DNA of 24,671 bases from Strigomonas culicis. Its lineage: Eukaryota > Euglenozoa > Kinetoplastea > Trypanosomatida > Trypanosomatidae. The stretch's first letter is position 1. Each line of letters begins with the position of its first letter. The translations under genes were made by a program, and so were the position numbers. Location: assembly GCA_000482145.1 (NCBI GenBank), contig AUXH01000274.1, positions 1 through 24,671 on the forward strand, read 5' to 3'. Positions 14,713 through 24,300 of the stretch are shown piece after piece. The notes beneath the pieces are model-generated. The model was not told the origin of the DNA and made no database searches. It saw only the letters and a list, made by a program, of their open reading frames with translations.

Positions 14713-17700
14713 ATGGCATCGGCACCTCGTCAAGGACGCAAAGGAGGCAAAATAACAGCTTCCCCGGCAGTGGTGGCGAATGATCCTTCACCCTCCGCCC
14801 TCTCCCCGGGCTCGCAGCTTCCTGGAGCGACTGGCTTTCCTTCTGACCCGAACGTTGTCTTTGACTTCAACCTAGAGGCACTCTTAGGGAACAAGAAGCA
14901 GAAGAAGGCCGCACAGGAGGCTGGAGATAGCCCAGCGACGACGGCCGCTCCCCCTGCAGCCCCGGTGACAGCGGAGAGTAACGTGTTCAAGTTTGACGTG
15001 GACGCCATTCAGCAGGTGGCACAAGGCGTCGTGATCGGTGGCGCCAAGTCCTTCCGGACCGACACTCACGCACGCAAGCCCGACGCCTCGCTGGAGGATG
15101 TCGCGAAAAAGTTGAGCACCATCTTTCAAGCACAGCGTCCCTCCGGAGCGAACAACAAGTCGCACGAAGTCGCCGCTCAGGCGCTGAAGGACCTCGAGGA
15201 TTGCGACGTGCTGCTCTCCCAGAGGACTATGCTGACGATGAAGATAGCGACGATGCTCAGCAAGAAGGTGGAGGACTCGAAGGTGCTCGTGGTGGTTCCT
15301 CGCTATTTTGAAGTGAACGGAACCGCGGAAGCGCTTCGTAGAATGAAGAACGTGGAGGGCGGCGCGAACGACAATGTGGGTGAGATCTACGGGCAGACCC
15401 TCACCGGCGACAGCACGTGCCGTCTGTGGGTGGCGAGCGCGGAGACCGCTCTTCTCTATCTGCACACGCAGCGCTCCCTCGCGCCCTTCACCCACGTGGT
15501 GGTGCCGAGCGTGTCGCGGGTGACGCCGTTAGTGTCCTATTTTCTGTGGGGTCTGCGGGAGCGCGTGTTCCGCCACAGCCCCAACTTGGATGCCTCCGCC
15601 CCCCCGCTGCGCCTGCTGCTCTGCGTCAGCCCCGGCACGCTGGAGCAGACGCGCGCCTTCTTCGAGCATGTGCGGCTCGCGGAGCTGCCGGCGCCCGTCG
15701 AGGGCGATATACTGGACTTCTCCTACGACGAAGCGAGCGCGCTCGCGGAGTGCGACGTGCTGGAGTCGGAGATAGACGCCACCGGCCGCTTTCCGGCGCC
15801 GCACCGCAAGCTTGTGAGCCACACCTTGAGCGCTGCGGTGAGCCTCATAAAGAAGCTCACCGCCGAGGCCAAGTTCCCGCAGAAGATCTATCTGTTTACG
15901 TCGGACGGCCGCGATGCCGTGGAGGCGATTCAGACGGAGAGCATAAAGGACGTGATGGTGTTCTCTGGCCGGTACGCCGCGGACGACGATGGGGCCGAGG
16001 AGGCCCCCACGCCCTCGACCCACCACTGCGTGTACGTGCTGCACAGTGTCATGAACTCGCTCCAGTCCGGGTCGGACGACGTGAACTTCGTGCTAGATCT
16101 CGGCACTACGCGCCGTATTTCGAACGCGAGTAAGTACGAAAGCTTCATTGCAGGCAGCGCATCGGAGTGGGCCTCGCGGATCGACCTCAAGGAGCGCCGC
16201 GAGCTCCTCGGCGAGGTGTGCTGTGGCGGCTACTTCACCCTGTATCCCCCGGCGGCGATGGAGGTGATGCCGAAGAAGGACGTCCGCACAACGCCCATGG
16301 CAGACATCGAGAACGCCCTCCTACAGTGCTCCCGCGCCGACATGCCGTTTGACCTGGCCTCCGACTCGCTGGTGACGGTCGACAGCGACACCATGGAGCA
16401 GGTGCTGCACAACCTCTCGGAGAAGTGCTTCATTATGAATGCCCAGAGCGCAGGCCTCACCTTCACGGGGGAGATGGCCGCTCGCCTCCCTCTCGAGATT
16501 GACTTGGCCCACCTGGTCATCAATGGCTGCGCATTGGGGTTTGGAGAAGCCTCGGTGCTCTTGGCCGTGATTTGCGCCTTGCCCTTCCGCAACCCTGTCG
16601 GGTCCAACCCGACCGAGCTGCAGGCGTGGTCGGCCGCGGTGACGGAGAACCGCAAAAAGTACGCCGGTGATATCGCGCGGCAGAGTGACGTGCTCGCGGA
16701 CGCGCTCGTTTACTTAGAGTGGTGCAAGCTCGTGGCGGAGGGCCAGCCGACGGACAGCCTCGTGGCGGAGCTGCAGGTGAAGGAGACCCGACTCGAACAG
16801 ATGAAGACGCTGATGGACTACATCCGGATGCAGCTTAGCGATTACGTCTTCTTAGACGACTTCACGGTGCCTCGCACGGTTGAGGCCATGAAGGACACTA
16901 TTAAGCGCAATGCGACCATCTTGACCTTCCTCGAGGCCTCCGCGCTTGCGCGGCGGACGCTCTACGTGCGGGAGTCCGGCAACCTAAAGCTGAAGGACCG
17001 CAGCGGCGCGCTGGTGTTTGTGCGCACATCGAAGAAGGTGTCGCCCAACCTCAATGTGCCGAGCTCCGTGGCCTGGGAGTCGGGCGCGGTGCTGCTGCCG
17101 GTGGATGTGCGGAGCCTTCCGAACCTCATCACCGCGGCCCGCTTCTCGCTCCTCAGCACGAACTACCTCTTCGCGTCGCTGCTGCTGCTGAGCCCCCAGC
17201 TGGAGTATTCGGACCCCATCGATGTGTCCGGCAAGGGGCGCGTGGTGTACTTTGCCGTGACATGCAACTGCCAGATGAAGCGCTTTGCGGTCGCCATTGA
17301 AGAGGCCGTCTCCATCCTCAACTTCCGTGAGAAGTGGAACAAGGCCCTGGGGTACCTCGCGGCGCTGCGCAAGCTGCCGCACCCCATCTCCGCGCGCCGC
17401 TTCGAGCAGGAGCTGAAGCAGGTGGACCGCCTGTTCCACCTCAGCGACTTCTATACCCAGGTGCAGCGCGAGATGATGAACTTAGTGACGGAGCTGGAGG
17501 TGACGGAGCATCAGGGCAGCTTTGTCTCCAAGAAGGTGCACTGCCTGTGCCCCACCACGATTATCCCGTCCGAAGAGACACCCGCACTCGCGTCGGATGT
17601 GACCATGTCGAAGCGCTTCCATGACGGCAATGCCTGGCGCGTGGCCTCGCCCAACACGGTCACCTCGCCGGCGACCGTGCCCACAAAGGACTCCGAGAAG

Positions 17701-17826
17701 CCAGCGGCTAACGTCTTCCCATCCGCGCAAGTGGGGCTGTACATCGAAGAAGACGACGATGATGTAGAAGTCATTGAAGAATCTTACTTTGTGAAGCATG
17801 GGCCTATCATGGATGACGATGATTGA
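14713..17826 (+). CDS. DEAH-box RNA helicase-like protein with degenerate ATPase motifs (probable pseudohelicase)
   Basis: The 1037-residue product follows the DEAH/RHA helicase layout: two RecA-like domains (about 155-335 and 360-515), a helical HA2-like domain (about 570-625, with LTFTGEMAARLPLEIDLAHL) and a C-terminal OB-like region (about 770-860). The strand/loop order is easy to follow but the catalytic motifs are replaced. Motif I is LLSQRTMLTMK at 167-177, with no GKT. The DEAH position reads PSVS at 265-268 after FTHVVV. Motif III is SPGT at 306-309. Motif V reads HSVMNSLQSGSDDV before NFVLDLG (about 444-464). Motif VI is ERRELLGE at 494-501, without the arginine fingers. ATP hydrolysis therefore looks unlikely, and an RNA- or protein-binding scaffold role is inferred. 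The N-terminus is disordered and basic with two similar short motifs (47-58, 91-101); the C-terminus is very acidic. Third-position GC is very high. Stop TGA. Confidence 0.85.
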   Translation: MASAPRQGRKGGKITASPAVVANDPSPSALSPGSQLPGATGFPSDPNVVFDFNLEALLGNKKQKKAAQEAGDSPATTAAPPAAPVTAESNVFKFDVDAIQQVAQGVVIGGAKSFRTDTHARKPDASLEDVAKKLSTIFQAQRPSGANNKSHEVAAQALKDLEDCDVLLSQRTMLTMKIATMLSKKVEDSKVLVVVPRYFEVNGTAEALRRMKNVEGGANDNVGEIYGQTLTGDSTCRLWVASAETALLYLHTQRSLAPFTHVVVPSVSRVTPLVSYFLWGLRERVFRHSPNLDASAPPLRLLLCVSPGTLEQTRAFFEHVRLAELPAPVEGDILDFSYDEASALAECDVLESEIDATGRFPAPHRKLVSHTLSAAVSLIKKLTAEAKFPQKIYLFTSDGRDAVEAIQTESIKDVMVFSGRYAADDDGAEEAPTPSTHHCVYVLHSVMNSLQSGSDDVNFVLDLGTTRRISNASKYESFIAGSASEWASRIDLKERRELLGEVCCGGYFTLYPPAAMEVMPKKDVRTTPMADIENALLQCSRADMPFDLASDSLVTVDSDTMEQVLHNLSEKCFIMNAQSAGLTFTGEMAARLPLEIDLAHLVINGCALGFGEASVLLAVICALPFRNPVGSNPTELQAWSAAVTENRKKYAGDIARQSDVLADALVYLEWCKLVAEGQPTDSLVAELQVKETRLEQMKTLMDYIRMQLSDYVFLDDFTVPRTVEAMKDTIKRNATILTFLEASALARRTLYVRESGNLKLKDRSGALVFVRTSKKVSPNLNVPSSVAWESGAVLLPVDVRSLPNLITAARFSLLSTNYLFASLLLLSPQLEYSDPIDVSGKGRVVYFAVTCNCQMKRFAVAIEEAVSILNFREKWNKALGYLAALRKLPHPISARRFEQELKQVDRLFHLSDFYTQVQREMMNLVTELEVTEHQGSFVSKKVHCLCPTTIIPSEETPALASDVTMSKRFHDGNAWRVASPNTVTSPATVPTKDSEKPAANVFPSAQVGLYIEEDDDDVEVIEESYFVKHGPIMDDDD

Positions 17827-18325
17827 TCCATCGATTTACCTTCATTGTCGCTTTTTTTTTTCTGTCTCTTGTGGTGTCAGTTTATTAGGGATTTTGAGTT
17901 CGTATACAATTTTGGCAGATCATTTGTTTCTGTCTTCTTTTTTCTTTCCTAAATTTAACAATTTATATTATTATATTTGTAGTAAAAAAAAAACGTGTGT
18001 GGAAGAGTTTTTTCTTTCGTTCCATACACACGTCTATACCTAGAGCAATCACCATGAACATAAAAAAGGGACTCACGGCACATGTGATGCTCTATGCGAC
18101 GTACACGGTTTTTGATGTATGTACTGTCTCCCTGAGTTCAACCTATGTAGCCGTACTCGTTGTCATCGCGTTTTATTTTCACCATGTTCTTTTCTTCTTG
18201 ATTAAAAAACAGCAACTACATCAATACAAAAAACAAAAACAAAAAAGAGAGAACTAAGGAACAAGAGCAACAAACAAGAGAAAGAACAGAGTCGCTTTTT
18301 TTTTTTTATACTTGTTTCCTTTCCA
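17827..18325 (+). other. Intergenic region; one weak small ORF
   Basis: This 499-base AT-rich spacer holds the 3' UTR of the helicase-like gene, several T-runs, an A9 run at 17983-17991 and an A/G-rich block at 18201-18293. A 67-codon frame at 18054-18257 encodes a hydrophobic peptide with a basic tail; it is discussed separately and is not called as a gene. Confidence 0.65.
18170..18212 (+). promoter_or_regulatory. Predicted spliced-leader acceptor for the Trm732-like gene
   Basis: A T/C-rich tract (TTTTATTTTC to TTCTTTTCTTCTTG) is followed by A-rich sequence and CAG with AG at 18211-18212. The leader would be 113 bases and the first ATG after it is at 18326. A second, stronger T-tract at 18296-18324 sits right against the ATG with no AG before the start codon. 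Confidence 0.5.
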
Positions 18326-21300
18326 ATGACGTCTCGTGAGAATGAAGCGTTGACCGGAACCACTCCTGCGTTTAGCCGAAAACGAGTTGACTTGCATGGG
18401 GCCCTGTACTTACCAAACGATTTAATTAGTCACCTAAAGGAAACTGCTGATTGTCTAGCATCCGTGCCCCACAAGCATCATGGAGCGCTTCCAAGCAGTG
18501 CTGTGAACCAACTGGATACGATCAAGGAGGCCCTAAGGTCCATGATAGTCGGCGCGGCGACACCTGAGGTGTTTCTCCGCTGCGTTTCCAGTATCACCTC
18601 CGCTCTGCGCCAGTTGAAGACGTGGGCGTCTGCTGCGGAAGCGAGTGACGCACAGGCAGTGTACGCGTCCCTGGCGGCTTCCCTTGCGACGCATTTTGTT
18701 CTCCCGTTTCTGATGGACTGCCGCGCGCGATTTGCGCACAGGGCCTTGTTTACCTTGTTGCGAAGCAGCGATGATCTGTCGTCTTCACCGGAACTCATCC
18801 TGTCGGTGAAGGATTTGTTTAGCAAAACGTTTCTACAGAATACCGCCTTTCTAAAGGACACGTATGAAGCCCCTCGACTGTACATACTAGAAGAGGAACA
18901 CTGTGCATCCGTTTCCAGCAAGCAGGAAACAAGAAATCGTGTTTTGCATTTTTTAAACAGTCTAGACTGTCTCTCGAGCACGATTATGACGCAGGTGTCC
19001 GACGTATTCCACGACTTTTTTGTCCCCTTGTTGCCACTGTTGGCGGACGCCCTGCAGTGGGCTGTGGAGGAGGCATTGCTGACCCGCCGTCAGCTTTCCG
19101 TGCACGTCCACTTACCCCAAGCGGACGCCACCGCTCCAGCTGCTACGTCGGTCACCATGGGCGAGGACGTGGACAATATCCGCTTCACCGTGCGCGTGGT
19201 GACCAGCTTCGTCCACCGGCACTTGACGGCGTTGGACCCGGCATGGCGGGACGGCGCGGCGACGGAAGCAGTGCTGCACCAGGTGGCGCGGTTAGCGCTG
19301 CCGATGTTCGTCATGCTGGGCTCAGCGGAGTTTCCGAAGGATGTGCTCCACGCGGCCGGTGTGCTCTTCGCCTCCATTTTAACGCTTCGTCGGCGGTCGG
19401 CGTGCGCAGCCCAACACACGGTTTCTATGCTCTGCGCGCGAAGGGAGAGGAGCGCCACCGCCCAGGCGTTTCACCTCGACTCTATGCGCGAGGCGGGGAC
19501 ACTCACGAGTGCCGCCAAGGCCTTTGTGGAGGCAACGTGTGGCGCAGAAGATGCGGGGTCTGCCGCACTGGGTCGCGATGGATTGACCGAGGCTCTTTTT
19601 GAGAAGATAACCCTCAATGGTCGATTTGCGATATGCAAGGGCTTACTGTCGCATCTTGCGTCTCCTGCACACCACGCGATCGGCACGTCTGCGTCCATCG
19701 CGTCGGTTGGGGTCTTGATGGCCCCGCACGAACGGCCCGCCACTCCGCCAAGCAGTGCGCTCTACGATGACATTGTCCCCTTCTCCTTTTACTGCTCCGC
19801 CTCGGCTGAGGACAGCGAAACACGTTTTATGGCGATCCAGACCCTGGATGCGGTGGTGCGCCATGTCAGCGCCGTGCTGCGGTTCGTGCTGAAGGCAGGC
19901 AGGGCGAAGGCCGAGGCTGGCGGTGGTGCCGCCACGTGCGCCGTGCCGTCATTTGCCTTGCCGTCAGAAGCCTTGCTCCATACCTTGCAATCCGTTTCAC
20001 AAATTGTAACAAATCTGTGGGATGACAGCACCACGCAAATGTCCGGTACCCTCACCGACACCTTTGAGGAAATCCTGAAGGTGAACGACCTCACGAGGCA
20101 GTGTGTGGCGTGGGCTGCGGAAACACAACAGCTGCCCCACGCAGCGCAGGCAGAGCTCCAGGCCCTCGTGATGGACGGGCCATCCATGCTGAAGCAAGTG
20201 CTGCTCATGTCCCCAGAGCGGCGCGGTAGATATCATGCCTTACTGGCTCTGTTGCCGTCCGTCTCGCTTTCCACGTTCTTGAGTGTGCTCGGTGCCGTAT
20301 CCACCGAAAAGGCTGCCACAACGCCCACAGGCCCTGCGCCACGGGAATGCAACGACGAGGCGAGGCACGTGGCTGCGTTTGCGTGCATGCTTCTTTCAGG
20401 CGCGAGCAACCACAAAATTGGCAATGTGTGTGGGGACACCTTCACGAAGCTGGCGCGCTGCATACACGAGGAGGGGACGAAGGACGGCAAAGGAAGGAAG
20501 CAGCGGCCGACCCCAGCAGACGAGTCCCTCCTGGACAAGGGACTCCTGCTGCCCCTCGCCCGCATGCTCACGCAAGAGAATGAACGACTGTGCGCTACCG
20601 CGTCGGTGACACCGGCAACAAATCTCTCCAATATGGTTGCCCATTTTGTTTCCCCGCTTATCAAATACAAGGAGTCGTTTCTACAGAGTATCACGAACAT
20701 TATTTTGTCTCTCGTTGCATCGGAAAAAGAGAGAAGCGTCTACGCCACGCAGGCCATGGTGGAAATACTGGTGCGCTCTCGGAACGCTGGGGTGGACATC
20801 CACTCCTATTTGCGCAACGCCCGCATCTTTCAACTGGTGAAGTTTGCACTTCAGGCCGCGCAGCCGGAGGTGCGTTCCATGGCCGTCACGCTGGCAGTGC
20901 TCGGCACAAAAAAGTTCGCGCCCATCACGAGCGAGGAGTGTGCCACGATGGAGACTTACCTGTCGCTGAACATGCACCTCGGCGGCGACACCACCGCGCA
21001 GAAGCAGCTGACGGAGCTCTTCCGCAAGTGGACCAAGCGGGTGGGGGACAGCTACACGGAGGCGCGTCGGGCGGCTCCGCGCGGTGGCGGGGAGGGGCAG
21101 CCCGGCATGCCCCCCTCCGCTGTTCCGCTCGCGTCGCAGGGAGTGGTCGACCATGCTGTGCGACTTGGTATGCTGTTTGCGGAGCACATGGGGTGCGCCG
21201 TCCCGGACGCTGGTGTAACAGGGAAGGTGAGCGTGGAGCGGCGTGTGATGGCTGGGCGGTTGTACCTCTTGTTTTTGCGAGCTTGGCTTCCAACAGCTGG

Positions 21301-24300
21301 CAGCGATGTGGAACGGAAGAGCGCCCTTATACCGTCGCTCGTACCTGTCTTGTTTTCCGACTTGTCCGACGGCTGGAGCGTTGCACGCGACAGCGCCAAG
21401 AGTCTGCTACGCATTTTTGTATCGCTCTGTCCGGAGTATGTGTACGCCAGCGACAGCAGCAGCGAAGAGGCTCTGGCGGCGCGGATTGAGGCGGACGAGC
21501 GGGATGCGCTGCGGGCACGGGCGCACCGCAACGCCGTCGGCGCGGCGTCACGCATGTGCATTGCCGTTCTCTCTCTTTCACAGAGACGATCCGAAACAGC
21601 GGAAACGTTTGCGCACCACGTACGGAGTCGTGTTGAAGCCCACCAAGCAAAGGTGTCGAGCGACTGTGAGGCCATCAAAGCAGGAGTACGTATCTCGGAC
21701 AAGTACACGTTTATCCAGGAACGCCCACTGCATGGGCGCCTGGCGCTCTGTGCCGAGTTGCTGGCGCAGCTCTTGGAGGTGCGTGTGTGTGACAGTGGGG
21801 ATGCGACGGCCGCTGGCCCTACGCAGAGCTGCCTGAACCGCATGTTCGAGTGCTGCTCGCGCGTGCTGGACGCGTGCTCGTCCTTGGTGGGCGGCGCCGA
21901 AACGTCAGCGGACGAGTCCGTCGACTGCCGCGGCCACGTCTACGACAAGGGCTCCACTCAGTCGGAAGGTGACCTGCGCGTCGTGGTGAACAACACGTGG
22001 TTGGGCATCCGTACCGCCACCGGTACCATTCCGCTCATTCTGAGTCACTGTAGTATCACGACCTTCAGTCCAGATGTGGTGCGGCGCCTGTGCTTTGACC
22101 TTGTGCATGCGCTCCTCATGACGAAGCACAACGGTGTGATGCGGTGCACGCGCGAGGCACTCAACGTGCTCACAAGGAGTCTGATGCGATGCCGCGTGGC
22201 GGAGCTGTTCCGCATCCCGACGGAGTTGCTGTCCTTTCTGCTGGGGACGGAGGGCGTATCGTCCAGCGATGTGTCGCGCATGCTGCGGCGCAGTCAAGGC
22301 CTCCCTCACGCCATCCTTGCCATCCTCGAGGCAGAAGATCCGACTACGCCGTTCGTCCTTTTCCCGCTAGCGATGCGGACGTTGCTGTCGATTGCCTCTT
22401 CAGGCGACGAGAAGGGTAGTGACGAGTGGAGTCCAGAGGAGTTGAGCCAGCGCTCCAATGCACTGAACGTGTTAAAGTTTATCTTTGAGAACAAGTACTT
22501 TGCGGACAGCCTCTCGCCCTATGTGGAGCCCGCCTTCTCCATCGCGACGTGCGGGATGAGTCACTCGAGCTGGAACATTCGCAACAGCTCGCTCATGCTC
22601 TTCTCCTCGGTGCTGCAGCGCCTCGTCGGTGAGCACCCTTCTACCGGCGGCGTCGGCGTCAACACCTCCCTCAACGACGTGGCGCGCCGCACGCCGCGGG
22701 TCATGCAGTTCATCGTGGAGCAGCTCCGCCGACACGACGAGGCCCTCGCCGCTGCGGCTGCCACCGGCCGCCAGGAGCCGGAGCTGCTGGCGCTGTTCCC
22801 GGTGCTGCAGCTGCTCTCCATGCTGTCGCCCGATGCCGCAGGTGTCGCGTCGACGCGCACCGGTGAGGCAGCGGCGGCGTCCACTCTACCGGAGACGCTC
22901 TCTGTCACGGAGAACGTGTGGCGGTGCCACGAGTCGCCGCAGCTGATGATCCGCATGAGCAGCGCGACGGCGCTGACCTGTGTTGTACCGACCAGTGACG
23001 TTGTGCGCGTCCTGTCGCGGGCCCTTCCCGTCATTGCGGCGGTCCGCCAAGCAGAGGACCGGAACTACTTCAACAAAGTGCACGGCGTGCTGGCGCAGCT
23101 GCGTCAGTTCCACCGACGGTACGTTGGCACCGCGCGGCGCCAGCAGCGCGAGTACATGTACAGTGCATCTACCGCAGTGCAACTGTCTATACAGACCACG
23201 ATTGTGAGCACGTTGGTGGAGGGCGCGCAACACCTCCGCGGGTGCTGTGAGCGGTGCCCGACGATTGCAGTGGCCGCTCTCTCACTCATCAACGATCTCC
23301 TGCACTGCTCCCACGAGCTGCAACGGTCGTCCCCTGCACCCTTTGCCGCGCTGTGTGTCTTTGGCGCGCAGCTGGTGCGACGGATCGTTTGCGTCTGTCC
23401 GCGGCCGCTGGTGGAGAAGCGTGAGCTCATGCAGTGCTGTGCGCACGGCGTCGTGTTGCTGCTGCGGGCGGCGCAGCCGTCACAGCCCTGCGCTGCTGTC
23501 ATGTCGGAGCTGCGGGCGGTGATGCAACACGCTGCGGAGCAAGACTTGGTTCTGTGGGACGGTGAGCATCATTTTGTGTCGTGCGTGTTGGAGTGCCTGA
23601 GCTATCGCACCGCTGCAGCTGGACCGCTCATGATTTCTTCTGCTGTGGGCGTCTTCTCCACGAGCTTCGAGTACGACTTGCTGTCTGCCTCGCTTACAGC
23701 CGTTCGCTCGACGCTCGACCATCTTTCCTGCGCCAATCACGCACGAGATGAGCTGGGCTGCGTGTCGTGGTACGAGTTGTCGGTTCACATGCAGTTCCTC
23801 GTGCAGTACGTGAGTCAGCAGCCGGAGTCGCAGGCGCAGATGGCGCTCCGTCTGGAGGTGGCGTCTCTGTTGGAAGGCATCCTTCAGCGCGACGTGGAGA
23901 GCGGCAGCAAGGCGGAGGGCAGCGACGGTGACACGATGAGCTCGGAGGCGCTCCACGCGGCACTCTGCTTCTACGCAAGGCATGCAACCCTCCTGCACCC
24001 GGACACCACCACAGAGAGCACGGCGCGTGTGTTGGCCTACTACGCACGACCGGAGCACATCCCGCTCATTCGAGATGGGGTTGTGGACGGTCTGAGGGTC
24101 CTTGTGCGAAGCTGCGTCGGGCTGAAAAAGGCGGTGGCTCCCGCCTTGCTTATCCTTTTACTGCGGCTGCTGTGCGACGATGCGGCGCACGTGCGCGACC
24201 ATGCGTGTGCGGTCGCGACGGCATGCATCAATCAGCACTGCTGCACGGATCGCGGGTGTCTCGACCAGGTGTCCTGTATACTGGGTCTCCTGCTGATGCT

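Noticed and set aside
15529..16044. A 171-codon antisense frame inside the helicase-like gene.
   Set aside because: GC-rich shadow rich in Arg, Gly and His; no spacer, acceptor or start context on that strand.
18054..18257. A 67-codon frame with an ACC-ATG context encoding a hydrophobic peptide with a Lys-rich tail, resembling a small two-span membrane protein.
   Set aside because: The hydrophobic part comes from T-rich and the basic tail from A-rich spacer sequence, and the frame runs across the predicted splice acceptor of the next gene. It matches no small membrane family I know. Conservation at this position in relatives would change my view.
21052..21843. A 263-codon antisense open frame inside the Trm732-like gene.
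   Set aside because: Same GC-driven shadow; Ser/Arg/Ala-rich and without motifs, opposite to a continuous 2097-codon gene.
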